Origin: Bog-532 sp963833835
Lineage (GTDB): Bacteria; Actinomycetota; Actinomycetes; Streptosporangiales; Streptosporangiaceae
Assembly: GCA_963833835.1 (NCBI GenBank)
Contig: CAWHZI010000001.1
Location: forward strand, 310,001 to 374,000
Length of the DNA stretch: 64,000 nt
Direction of reading: 5' to 3'
Under the pieces are notes generated by a model that worked only from the letters and a program-made list of their open reading frames with translations, was not told the origin of the DNA and did not search any database. The position numbers and the translations under genes were made by a program. Shown in pieces: positions 7,690 to 15,787 of this stretch; positions within the stretch are counted from its first letter, which is position 1, and each line of letters opens with the position of its first letter.

Positions 7690-8316
7690 TCAGAGGCTCG
7701 GCGGTGACCGCAGGACCGCGGCGGAGGCATGGGCCAGCAGCCACTCGTTCGAACGCTCCAGCGACCAGCCGAACACGTCGCGGGTCCGGAGCAGGCCGTC
7801 GATGCCGTAGAAGTAGGTGATGATCCGGGTGGCCAGCCGTGCGTCGACGCCATCGCGCAGGGCACCGATGTCTTCGAGATGGCGGCAGATCGCGGTGAGA
7901 TTGCGGTTGTGCCGCCTCCGCGCGGTGGCCAGCACCGCGGCCGACTCGTCATCGTGGGGCGCGACGTCGATCACCACCTGGATGACATCGCCCCACTGCT
8001 TGGTGATCTGGAGGTAGCCGGTGCTCAGGGCCTGCATGACCAGCGTGGCGTCGGCAGAGGCAAGCGATTCCCGATAGGAGTCGTCGACGGCCGGAGCCTG
8101 GGTCCAGCTGTCCATGAGCGATTGCAGCAGGCCTTGCTTGCCGCCGCACTGCGCGTACACCGTTGCCGGCGACACCCGGCTCAGCTTGGCGATCTGCTCG
8201 ACCTTCGTCTGAAAGAAGCCGTTCTCGGCGAACAGCTGACGGGCCGCGGCAATCACCGCGGCCCGGGTCTGGTCGGCATACTCCTCACGACGTGATCGAT
8301 CGGGTACGGCGTCCAT
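7690..8316 (-). CDS. TetR-family transcriptional regulator
   Basis: A 208-residue TetR-type repressor. The N-terminal HTH is clear: AVIAAARQLFAENGFFQTKVEQIAKLSRVSPATVYAQCGGK (residues about 20-60). The C-terminal helices form the ligand-binding and dimer domain. It is divergent from the chloroperoxidase-like hydrolase, and a perfect palindrome lies between them at 8374-8388, so it most likely represses that gene and itself. Its ligand cannot be inferred. Confidence 0.88.
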   Translation of the reverse strand: MDAVPDRSRREEYADQTRAAVIAAARQLFAENGFFQTKVEQIAKLSRVSPATVYAQCGGKQGLLQSLMDSWTQAPAVDDSYRESLASADATLVMQALSTGYLQITKQWGDVIQVVIDVAPHDDESAAVLATARRRHNRNLTAICRHLEDIGALRDGVDARLATRIITYFYGIDGLLRTRDVFGWSLERSNEWLLAHASAAVLRSPPSL

Positions 8317-8373
8317 GGCAACATCCTAGTGGCTGTAGCCGAACTTGCCCTGTTAATGATTGGGTCCAACTGT

Positions 8374-8388
8374 TAGAGTTCGACTCTA
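8374..8388. promoter_or_regulatory. Candidate TetR operator
   Basis: Perfect palindrome TAGAGT-TCG-ACTCTA in the 114-bp gap between the TetR gene and the divergent hydrolase, 42 bp before the hydrolase ATG. Its position and symmetry suggest a TetR binding site; binding is inferred. Confidence 0.55.
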
Positions 8389-8430
8389 GTGAGCAAATCC
8401 CCTCTGCAGTTAGAGAAGCGAGGCAAGGCC

Positions 8431-9255
8431 ATGCCCGAGTTCACGACCAGAGACGGAACTCAGATCTTCTTCAAGGACTGGGGCTCCGGCCAGCCGATCG
8501 TCTTCAGCCACGGGTGGCCCCTGTCGGCCGACGACTGGGACGCCCAGATGATGTTCTTCCTGGGGCACGGCTACCGGGTGATCGCTCATGACCGGCGCGG
8601 GCACGGCCGCTCCGCGCAGGTCAGCGAAGGCAACGACATGAACCACTACGCGGACGACCTCGCCGATCTGGTCCAGCACCTTGACCTGCACGACGCCATC
8701 CACATCGGGCACTCGGCCGGTGGCGGGGAGGTGGCACGCTACCTCGGCCGCCACGGCGAGGCTCGCGTGGCGAAGGTGATCTTGGTCAGCGCGGTGACCC
8801 CGTCGGTCCTGCAGACCGACGCCAACCCGGCCGGCGTGCCCCAGGCCGCCTTCGAGGGCTTTCAAACGGGGCTGGCGGCGAACCGCTCGGAGTTCTACCA
8901 GGCCGTGGCGTCCGGGCCGTTCTACAACTTCGACCAGCCCGGCGTGGACCCCTCCGAGCCGGTCATCGCGAACTGGTGGCGTCAGGGCATGATGGGCGGC
9001 GCCAAGGGTCAGTACGACTGTGTGGGCCAGTTCATCAGCGAGGACTACAGCGAGGACCTGAAGAAGGTCACCGTGCCCGTCCTGGCCATGAACGGTGACG
9101 GCGACCAGGTCGTCCCGCACGACAGCTCGGGCCCGCGGGCCGTCAAGCTGGTGCAGAACGGCACACTGAAGACCTATCCCGGCTACCCGCACGGGATGCT
9201 GACCACGCACGCCGACGTGCTCAACCCCGACTTGCTGGCCTTTATCCAGTCCTGA
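8431..9255 (+). CDS. Alpha/beta hydrolase, cofactor-free chloroperoxidase type
   Basis: A 274-residue enzyme of the cofactor-free haloperoxidase/esterase group. Visible elements are the oxyanion HGWPLSADDW, the HDRRGHGRS segment, the nucleophile elbow GHSAGGG (S95), the acid in NGDGDQVVP and the catalytic His in PGYPHGM. The family hydrolyses esters and can form peracids that halogenate in vitro; the true substrate is unknown. The ATG at 8431 is preferred over the GTG at 8389 because the shorter start gives the family N-terminus MPEFTTRDGTQIF and leaves the TetR operator outside the gene. Probably controlled by the divergent TetR regulator. Confidence 0.85.
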   Translation: MPEFTTRDGTQIFFKDWGSGQPIVFSHGWPLSADDWDAQMMFFLGHGYRVIAHDRRGHGRSAQVSEGNDMNHYADDLADLVQHLDLHDAIHIGHSAGGGEVARYLGRHGEARVAKVILVSAVTPSVLQTDANPAGVPQAAFEGFQTGLAANRSEFYQAVASGPFYNFDQPGVDPSEPVIANWWRQGMMGGAKGQYDCVGQFISEDYSEDLKKVTVPVLAMNGDGDQVVPHDSSGPRAVKLVQNGTLKTYPGYPHGMLTTHADVLNPDLLAFIQS

Positions 9256-9352
9256 TCGTTCTGGCGCGGGAAGACGGAGACCCGTGCCGCTCAGGAGCCC
9301 CTGGCGAGAGCGAAAGTTCAGCGGGCTGGCCGGATCCTGAAAAGCTAGGGCT

Positions 9353-10459
9353 ATGAGCAGGTGGCGCCCCTGGTTTGTGTCATTGCAGCCCGGCATGGTC
9401 TGGCCCGGACTGGTCACCCGGCAGCAGCTGTTCCTGGCGGCGAAGACGGCGGTCGCCGCCGGGCTCGCCTGGGTGGCGGCCCTTGCCGCTGATCCGCACA
9501 GCCGGCCGTACTTCGCGCCGCTGGCTGTGCTGCTGGTGGTTCAGCCGACCGTCTACGACTCCCTCTCCCGGGCCTTCCAGCGCGTGGCCGGGGTGGTGGT
9601 GGGGGTCACGGCCGCGCTGACGGTGAGTCACTTCCTGGCCCCGAATGCCTGGAGCATCGGCATTATCATCTTCGCGGGCCTGCTCCTGGGCTGGGCCGTT
9701 CGCCTGGGTCCGCAGGGCGCGGTGCAGGTGCCGGTCAGCGCCCTGCTGGTGTTCCTGGTCGGGCGGGCTACTCCCGGTTACGGGGGCGAGCGTATCGTCG
9801 ACACCTTGATCGGCGCGGGCGTCGCCGTGATCGCCGTTGTGCTGAGCCCGTCCGCGCCCGGGCCCGACGTCGTCATGTCCAAGGCGCTCGCGCCGCTGCG
9901 CCGCTGTACCGAGATCCTGCGCGAAGTCAGCACGGGCATCGGCTCGTCCTGGACCCCGGGCCAGGCGGCCGCATGGCGGCAGGACGCCATGACGCTGATC
10001 GACACCATCGCCACGGCTCGCCGCGAACACCAGAGTCATCAGCTGAGCAGCCGGTGGAACGTCCGGGCCCGCCGTGAACGGATGGCGCTCGGCCGCGCGG
10101 ACGAGGCGCTCCGTTCCGGCGAGCGAATCGCGATCTACACCCGGTCGATGGCCCGGGCCCTGGTCGACGGATCGGGCAACGCCCATCCGATGCCGGGCCT
10201 CAGCGCCATGCTGGAGAAGACCGCATCGGCCACCGAGGCCTACACCGTATGGGTGGCCTCGGCCGGCACGCCAGCTGACCGCCAGCGTCTGGCCCAGGCG
10301 ATTCACGACGCCGACGACACCCTCGGCAGCACGATCGCCCGGGTCCAGCAACGATGGGCGGGCGACCCCGCGCAATGGCTCACCTTCGGGATGACGCTGG
10401 CGATGAGCCAGCGGATCCTGGCCGAGGCCGGCCGCCCGCTCGACCCAGCAGAACGCTAG
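9353..10459 (+). CDS. FUSC-family (aromatic acid exporter-like) membrane protein
   Basis: A 368-residue protein. The first half holds about six hydrophobic helices (residues 25-175), including FAPLAVLLVVQPTVYDSLSRAFQRVAGVVVG-type sequence typical of the FUSC/ArAE fold. The second half is a long soluble helical region (residues 185-365) rich in Arg and Ala. FUSC proteins are linked to export of aromatic acids or fusaric acid, usually as one half-unit, so this single-domain version may form dimers. It stands alone between genes on other transcription units. The substrate cannot be inferred. Confidence 0.78.
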   Translation: MSRWRPWFVSLQPGMVWPGLVTRQQLFLAAKTAVAAGLAWVAALAADPHSRPYFAPLAVLLVVQPTVYDSLSRAFQRVAGVVVGVTAALTVSHFLAPNAWSIGIIIFAGLLLGWAVRLGPQGAVQVPVSALLVFLVGRATPGYGGERIVDTLIGAGVAVIAVVLSPSAPGPDVVMSKALAPLRRCTEILREVSTGIGSSWTPGQAAAWRQDAMTLIDTIATARREHQSHQLSSRWNVRARRERMALGRADEALRSGERIAIYTRSMARALVDGSGNAHPMPGLSAMLEKTASATEAYTVWVASAGTPADRQRLAQAIHDADDTLGSTIARVQQRWAGDPAQWLTFGMTLAMSQRILAEAGRPLDPAER

Positions 10460-10489
10460 GGCACACGCACAGACAGCAGAGTCCCGGAG

Positions 10490-11464
10490 TTACGGTGCCA
10501 GCACGCCGGGCCGGACGGTGGTGAATGCGCGCTGCAGCGCAGCGTCCCGGTCAGCGATAAACCGCTGTGAGACGGCTGCGGTGGGAACATGCCGGTCGAA
10601 TCCGTGGTGGGCGGCGGGATAGACATGCAACTCCGTGGGCACGCCGGCGTGCATGAGCCGCTGAGCATAGGTGATGTCTTCATCGACGAACAGGTCCAGT
10701 TCACCGGTGAGCACCGTTGCCGGGGCAAGCCCCGACAGGTCATCCATCCGGGTCGGCGCGGCGTACGGCGAGACGTCATCGGTCCCGTAGGTATCGCCCA
10801 GGTATCCGCGCCAGCCGATCTCATTGCTGGTCCGATTCCACACTTCGGGGTCGGTAACCAGGAAACTCGACGGTGTTGAATCGGTGTCGTCCAGCATCGG
10901 ATAGATCAGAAGCTGATGGGCGATCGTGAACTCGTGCCGGTCACGCACCAGAAGCGCCAGCCCCGCCGTCGAACCGCCACCGGAGCTGTGGCCACCGATC
11001 ACGATCCGGGCCGGATCAATCCGCAGCTCGTTGGCACTGCGTACAGTCCAGGCCAAGGCGGTATAACAATCCTCGGCCGGGGCCGGGAACGGATGCTCCG
11101 GTGCACGGCGCCAGTCAACTGACACCACGGCACAGCGGTGCCGCTGGGCAATTTCCTCGCAGAACTGGTCGTCCATATCCGGCGCAGTCAGCACATACCC
11201 GCCGCCCTGAATCCAGACCAGGCAGGGCAGCACCTCATCCACCCCAGCCGGCCGGAACACTCTGACCGTGACATCGGGGTTGCCCGCTGTCCCTGTGGCC
11301 ACGTGATCAGAATGAGTGACGTCAGGATTTGACCCTGATGGCTTGATCTGCGCGTACATTTCGGCCAGCGCCACTCGCGCCGCGGGCAGGTCGGTCAGAT
11401 CCAGCACCGGCAGTTGCGTCACGACCGCGGCAAGCTCAGGGTCCAAGCGATCCACTATCGCCAT
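10490..11464 (-). CDS. Alpha/beta hydrolase of the GDXG/hormone-sensitive-lipase family
   Basis: A 324-residue esterase. The oxyanion motif normally HGGG reads QGGGY here (Q86), an unusual substitution. The nucleophile elbow is GGHSSGGG (S160), where the family usually has GDSAGG. The DWRRAPEHPFPAPAED block is the classic lid/strand segment, and the C-terminus supplies GELDLFVDED (acid) and the catalytic His in AAHHGFD. The family hydrolyses short- to medium-chain esters in the cytosol. The ATG at 11464 is used. The His-to-Gln change should not remove the backbone oxyanion hole, so activity is likely retained. Confidence 0.85.
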   Translation of the reverse strand: MAIVDRLDPELAAVVTQLPVLDLTDLPAARVALAEMYAQIKPSGSNPDVTHSDHVATGTAGNPDVTVRVFRPAGVDEVLPCLVWIQGGGYVLTAPDMDDQFCEEIAQRHRCAVVSVDWRRAPEHPFPAPAEDCYTALAWTVRSANELRIDPARIVIGGHSSGGGSTAGLALLVRDRHEFTIAHQLLIYPMLDDTDSTPSSFLVTDPEVWNRTSNEIGWRGYLGDTYGTDDVSPYAAPTRMDDLSGLAPATVLTGELDLFVDEDITYAQRLMHAGVPTELHVYPAAHHGFDRHVPTAAVSQRFIADRDAALQRAFTTVRPGVLAP

Positions 11465-11911
11465 GCATCCTCCAAGAAGAACCAGGTCAGCGATGACTGA
11501 TTCTCATCCAGCCGCGACAGCCGAGTATCTGGCGGCATCACCATCTTCGCCATCATGCGCACATTCCGCTAGCCGCCAAACGCACCGAGCCGCCCGGCCG
11601 CGCTCGCTGCTACAACTTCCTCTGCGAAAGGCTTCAAGGAGGCTTTGCGGGTCCAGGCGAGTCCGCTACAGCCCGCCTGAGTGGGCCACACGCCGCACTA
11701 GCCGCTCGCGGCATCCAGGCCCATCGCCATGTTTCCACGGTCGTCGTTAGCACAGCGTTAGCAAGGTTGGCGGCCTGCCGTGCTCATATGGTCCCGTGTT
11801 GCTGGGTGACTCTTACCGCCGATCCCACTACGATCATGGTGTTGGTGCTTACTACCGGGTCCCCTGTGGTCCGGCATGATTGCCGTTGCACTACGCGGCC
11901 AGGGAGAGGCT
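11465..11911. other. Non-coding stretch with degenerate integration-site-like sequence
   Basis: No convincing gene. The part from about 11620 to 11763 resembles 18828-18960 in scattered blocks (AAGGAGGCTTTGC, GGTCCAG, and GTTAGCACNGCGTTAGCA at the end), suggesting a decayed flank of an old integrated element. Confidence 0.4.
11746..11763 (+). repeat. GTTAGCA direct-repeat pair
   Basis: GTTAGCA-CAGC-GTTAGCA. Nearly the same paired motif occurs at 18943-18960 and, with a 5-nt spacer, at the 3' end of the integrase gene (28619-28637). Confidence 0.5.
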
Positions 11912-12316
11912 ATGTCGCTCGCTTCGAGTTCGTACTCTTATCCGTTGCTGGGCGCATTCTGGACGATCTTCGAGATCTTCCTGTGGGTGATCTGGTTCTG
12001 GATCTTGATCACGGTGTTCATCGACATCTTCCGCAGCCATGACCTGTCCGGCTGGGGCAAGGCACTGTGGTTCTTGTTCGTGCTGATCATCCCGCTGATC
12101 GGTGTCCTGGCTTACCTGATCATCCGCGGCGGCTCGATGCATGAACGGATGGTGCAGCAGGCGCAGCGCCAGGATGACCAACTCCGCAGTTATGTCCAGG
12201 AGACCTCAGGTTCGCAGAGTACGGCGGACCAGCTAACCAAGCTCGCTGACCTACGCGACCGAGGCGTCATCACCGCTGAGGAGTTCGAACGCGAGAAGGC
12301 CAAGGTCCTGGCCTGA
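11912..12316 (+). CDS. Membrane protein with PLDc_N-type helices and C-terminal SHOCT domain
   Basis: A 134-residue protein. Two membrane helices, roughly residues 10-35 and 47-68 (WIWFWILITVFIDIF-like and LWFLFVLIIPLIGVLAYLII), are followed by a charged linker and a SHOCT motif at the end: LTKLADLRDRGVITAEEFEREKAKVLA, the short helical pair often found on actinobacterial membrane proteins. The first helices match the phospholipase-D nuclease N-terminal (PLDc_N) domain. The ATG at 11912 follows AGGGAGAGGCT, a good ribosome binding site, so the upstream in-frame start is not used. Role unknown, possibly envelope-associated. Confidence 0.85.
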   Translation: MSLASSSYSYPLLGAFWTIFEIFLWVIWFWILITVFIDIFRSHDLSGWGKALWFLFVLIIPLIGVLAYLIIRGGSMHERMVQQAQRQDDQLRSYVQETSGSQSTADQLTKLADLRDRGVITAEEFEREKAKVLA

Positions 12317-12319
12317 CCG

Positions 12320-12679
12320 TCACCTATCTGCCCGGCGGAGCATCTCGTCGAGTTCGGGGTCGGGCCCGAACTCCCGGACCTCTTGCGCACAGCGGCAGGC
12401 GACGGCGATCTTGGCGGCCCACTCCAGCGCCTCCGCGCGTGAGGGCACCTCGACGACCGTGAGTCCGCCGATGGCCTCCGGGTACGGGCCGCCGGTGACC
12501 GTCCCGTCGGTGGCCACGATGCTCGCCTGCTGGGCTTCCAGTCCGCCGCCGCATACAAACACGCCAGCGTTCACGGCCTCCTGAACCACTGCGTGCGCGG
12601 CCTTGGCCACGGCGGGCATGTCCTCGCCGGGGATATGGCCCATCGCGTGGGCACCGAACGAGATCAGGTACCGCGTCAT
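12320..12679 (-). CDS. YCII-related (DGPF-type) protein
   Basis: A 119-residue YCII-fold protein. It starts MTRYLISFGAHAM, has VVQEAVNAGVFVCGGGLEAQQ in the middle, and the signature TVTGGPYPEAIGGLTVVEVPSRAEALEWAAKIA (about residues 58-92), in which GPYPE and the V-E-V strand are diagnostic of the DGPF/YCII group. Family members are often encoded near sigma factors, but none is close here. Convergent with the SHOCT gene, with 3 bp between stops. Function unknown. Confidence 0.83.
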   Translation of the reverse strand: MTRYLISFGAHAMGHIPGEDMPAVAKAAHAVVQEAVNAGVFVCGGGLEAQQASIVATDGTVTGGPYPEAIGGLTVVEVPSRAEALEWAAKIAVACRCAQEVREFGPDPELDEMLRRADR

Positions 12680-13023
12680 CCCTCAGACTCCCTTGTCCCG
12701 GCGGCTTGCTTCCTCCGGCCGCACGTTAACTCATATAGCAGGCAGACGACGGGAGTGGCGGTTACTCATCGCCTCCACCCTGCCCGCCTGGGCCGGTGCC
12801 ATGACAGCTTCCACGAGTGCACGGAATCCCCGGGCTCTTGTGAGATCATCGCTGCTTCGTTCAGCGCCATCCCGGTAGTCTGCGCGGCGCGCCTGAGAGA
12901 TGAACGGCGGCGAAGCCGCCTCCTTCTGGGGCTCGTGTCAACTATCAGCCGGAGTCGGACACTGCCTCAGCGGATGTGCTAACCGGGCTCGGTTGAGCCC
13001 GGGCCTGATCGGGTGAGATTTTC
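12680..13023. other. Intergenic region, no gene seen
   Basis: No supported gene on either strand. A small hairpin GGCGGCGAAGCCGCC lies at about 12904-12918 without a clear U-tract. Confidence 0.4.
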
Positions 13024-13575
13024 TCAGAGTTGGGCTTTCAGTTCGTCGATCTTGCCGATGTGCCGTTGGAGCTGGGTGTAGGCGGGTCGCTCGCGGATGC
13101 GGCTCAGCGCCCAGCGGACGCCTTCGGCGCGGTTGGGAACGATGCCGGCGGTGATCAGGGCGTCGAGGACCTCGACGTCCCGGGGGTCGAGCCGTGCCAT
13201 TACCGGGGTGAGGGTGCGGCCCGGGGCCGTGCGGTCCGGCGGGCCGACGGACATCGAGATGACCGGGTGCCTGCGCTCCCCGGGCTGCACGGGCAGTGTG
13301 AGCTGCACCCGCGTGACCGTGGGCATCGTCCGCGCGATCGTCTTGCGCAGGTTCTCGATAGCCTCGCTGTGTGCCTTCTCGAACGCGTGAAGCGTCTCAT
13401 CCGGATCCTCGCCTGTAGGAGTGAGGGTCACCCGGACCATCGCCTGGCCGGGCTCGATCTCGGGCTCGTCTCCGTGCTGCAGCACTTCGACCTTTTGAAC
13501 TGTCCCGTCGCCGCTGCGCCTGTTCAGCTCTTCTTCGGCCCCGCGCTCGAGGCGTTCCTTGTCTTCCTGGTCCAC
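13024..13575 (-). CDS. Conserved-looking hypothetical protein with helical C-terminus
   Basis: A 183-residue protein of unknown function. The N-terminal half is acidic and alternates helices and strands (VRVTLTPTGEDPDETLHAFEKAHSEAIENLRKTIA, residues about 48-82). The last 60 residues (MARLDPRDVEVLDALITAGIVPNRAEGVRWALSRIRERPAY and on) look like a ribbon-helix-helix-type or related DNA-binding unit, with the A-x-G-x-x-x-x-R-x-E-x-x-R-W-A pattern seen in small regulators. The GTG at 13575 is chosen because AAGGAG lies 6 nt before it; the in-frame ATG at 13581 would be too close to that site. It could be a transcription factor or an antitoxin-like protein. Confidence 0.6.
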   Translation of the reverse strand: MDQEDKERLERGAEEELNRRSGDGTVQKVEVLQHGDEPEIEPGQAMVRVTLTPTGEDPDETLHAFEKAHSEAIENLRKTIARTMPTVTRVQLTLPVQPGERRHPVISMSVGPPDRTAPGRTLTPVMARLDPRDVEVLDALITAGIVPNRAEGVRWALSRIRERPAYTQLQRHIGKIDELKAQL

Positions 13576-13628
13576 GATCATCTCCTTGATTTCCGTGGAA
13601 ATCAGAGTAACTCCATCTACTTGTGCAA

Positions 13629-13940
13629 TCAACGGATTTGGCGCCTGCGCCGCGACACCGGCTCGATCATCCGGTGACGGACCAGGACCCGGTAGACCGT
13701 CGACCGGGAGACGCCCGGATGTCCTCGGCGCTCCAGCTCGAAGACCAGGCGGCGCGGCCCCCAGCTGCGCTGCGCTGTCCGCAGGTCGCAGATCACCGCC
13801 TCGACCTCGGCGCTGACCCGCCAGGGATGCGCCTGCGGTGCGTGCGACCGGTCAGCCAGCCGTCCAGGCCGCTTTCGCGGTAGCGGGCCACCCAGCGGCA
13901 AGACCGCAGTTCCCCGATCCAGGCCACGCGATAGCCGCCG
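13629..13940 (-). pseudogene. IS481-family transposase remnant
   Basis: The minus strand encodes RSCRWVARYRESGLDG in one frame and DRSHAPQAHPWRVSAEVEA followed by ICDLRTAQRSWGPRRLVFELERRGHPGVSRSTVYRVLVRHRMI in another. These are the HTH portions of an IS481-like transposase, interrupted by a frameshift near 13870. The DDE catalytic domain and both ends of the element are missing, so this is a dead fragment. Confidence 0.7.
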
Positions 13941-14161
13941 ATCGGCGTGCCTTGCGAGTGCTCGGCGATGCCACACCTGACACCTACAGAGCTGGCCGTT
14001 CTGTAAGCCCGAATGCGGGGAGCCCAAGAGCGGCTACAGGCCGGACCGGCCCCGTACCGCTTGCACAGCCGGTTGTACCGGCGCGATCACGACCCCCTCC
14101 CCGTGTCGACTAACATGCTGAGCCGGTGCGTGTGGTCCGCGCCATTGGAAGGTCAGGACGG

Positions 14162-14869
14162 ATGCTGATCGATACGTCATTCGACTTCCGGGTCGACGCG
14201 GGCGGGAAGGACCCGGATAGTCACAGTCCCACGCTCCGGAAGTACCACCGGCGCCTGTGGAGCCGGCCCCTCCCGGGCGGGGTTCCCTTCGAGTTGCGCG
14301 ACACCACCCCTGGCGTCTACCTGCACCACCGTTCCGGCCTCGGAGAGTTCCAGCTCTCCAGCGACGCCGTGATCGCGACCTTCATCAGGAACCCGAAAAC
14401 GGCCCGGGTCATCGAGCAGATCCCTCAGGCGGAGCACGATGAGTTCGACCGGCTCGGATACACGATGGGCGGCATGATGGTCTTCCCCGGTAACCAGGTG
14501 GACCGCAAGCCGACGATCAACGTAGCGCGGGGGTTCCACCCCAAGATCTCCGACCGGATGGACCTGACCTTGGAGTGCGTCCGTCGTTACTACCGCCACG
14601 AGCCCGGCCCTCTCTCCGCAGCCCTCGGCCGGTACGCCGGCTTCTTTGCCCTGTTTGAAGACTTCCAGGGCTACGTTGATTTTTTCCTGCTGCAGGACCT
14701 CGTCAGCAGTGACTACGAAGCCGTCAGCTTCTTCATGCCCTTCAACGGCTTCAGCCCTCCGGCGATCCCCAGGGACCTGGACACCTACCTCGAGTTCCGG
14801 CGTCTGAGCATCGAGTTCACCGAGGCCAGGAACCGGCGTATCGATCAACTGGCGCTGGACGTGGACTGA
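14162..14869 (+). CDS. DUF6994-like protein
   Basis: A 235-residue soluble protein beginning MLIDTSFDFRVDAGGKDPDSHSPTLR, followed by YHRRLWSRPLPGG, a family start I associate with DUF6994. The rest includes YTMGGMMVFPGNQVDRKPTINVARGFHPKISDRMDLTLECVRRYY (about residues 100-144) and FFALFEDFQGYVDFFLLQDLV, a pattern of a fully folded globular domain with no membrane segment. The ATG at 14162 has GGTCAGGACGG upstream and is preferred over the start at 14126. No function is known. It stands alone, just outside the tRNA-Phe hotspot. Confidence 0.7.
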   Translation: MLIDTSFDFRVDAGGKDPDSHSPTLRKYHRRLWSRPLPGGVPFELRDTTPGVYLHHRSGLGEFQLSSDAVIATFIRNPKTARVIEQIPQAEHDEFDRLGYTMGGMMVFPGNQVDRKPTINVARGFHPKISDRMDLTLECVRRYYRHEPGPLSAALGRYAGFFALFEDFQGYVDFFLLQDLVSSDYEAVSFFMPFNGFSPPAIPRDLDTYLEFRRLSIEFTEARNRRIDQLALDVD

Positions 14870-15132
14870 CCACCGAGGCCGTGGCCGTAGCCCTGCCCGG
14901 CGACCTGGCCCGACCAGACGCCGACGTTGAGCCACGCAGCTTAACTATCCAGCAGGCCAACCTGGCCAGCGGAAATATTCGGCGATCTGCGCGCACTGGC
15001 TCGCAGCCGTCTGCCGCCACGCCCTGCTCGACGATGTTGTTGACCTATCGGTCCCGGCCAACTGCTCCTAGCAGGAGAGCCGCCTATCGCCCGCTTGCTT
15101 CTTGGCCCCGAACTGAGACCCTGACACGAAAA

Positions 15133-15160
15133 CGCCCGGATCGTGAGCACGATCCGGGCG
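15133..15160. terminator. Strong inverted repeat beside attachment-site copy
   Basis: CGCCCGGATCGTG / CACGATCCGGGCG, a perfect 13-bp inverted repeat with almost no loop. A related hairpin precedes the second attachment-site copy at 18743, so it probably belongs to the element end (terminator of a former integrase gene). Confidence 0.5.
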
Positions 15161-15177
15161 CGTTAGCTGTTCAGAGA

Positions 15178-15221
15178 GGTGGTAGGGGCGGGGTCGAACC
15201 GCCGACCTTCCGCTTTTCAGG
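15178..15221 (-). repeat. Partial tRNA-Phe copy (attachment-site remnant 1)
   Basis: Matches the tRNA-Phe 3' half (28688-28732) in the same orientation, from the anticodon loop to the 3' end, with one base missing in the acceptor arm (GGTGGTAGGGG). It lacks the 5' half and cannot be a functional tRNA. Confidence 0.85.
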
Positions 15222-15787
15222 GTTAGGGACGACCGTGTACGGGGGTCCACCGGAGGCTATCTGCGCCTGTCACCAGCAATCAAGGGGCACACGTGGACTT
15301 CCCTGGACGTAGATGAATGAGACCCAAACTGAGACCGCCCGGCCAGACAGCAGTCCTTCGATCCAGGCCGCGGATGGGGCGCGTAAGTCGGTTATGGTCA
15401 CTGGACTTCACTCCCCATAGATGGGCAACCGGACCGATCCGGCTGTGAGCCCGGCGATGTTCAGCGTGACGCGGTGACGTTCACCGTGGCGGGGCTGGTC
15501 GCCCTGGCGGTCACCTGCCCTGCATGCCCCGGGTCGATGACCGCGATCTGCGCGGCTACTGGACGTTGCGGGTTCATCAGCTCGACTGCGCAGAAAAGGC
15601 CGATTCCACACATGAGTGATTGCCGCCGCCACCGTTTGCCCGGCGAATTGCGCCAGCCACCAGGCTCTCAGCCAGCATCTCTCCGCCGCCGCCCTTCCGC
15701 CAGCACCCAACCATCACACGGCAGCGCATCCCGCGCCATCCTTGCTTATTCGTGCGCCGCCATCGTGTGCTGCGGCCCGGCGCGGAC

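Larger units (their letters stand above)
14870..15787. other. Left edge of the tRNA-Phe integration hotspot
   Basis: No supported gene. The stretch holds a perfect hairpin (15133-15160), a 44-bp copy of the tRNA-Phe 3' half (15178-15221), and ACTGAGACC-containing flanks (about 15108 and 15327) like those next to the second copy at 18.7 kb. These flanks look like 3' ends of lost integrase genes. Confidence 0.55.

Noticed and set aside
15408..15710. Minus-strand 100-codon frame and a shorter overlapping one left of the collagen-like genes
   Set aside because: No domain pattern or ribosome binding site; likely chance frames in the old attachment-site flank.
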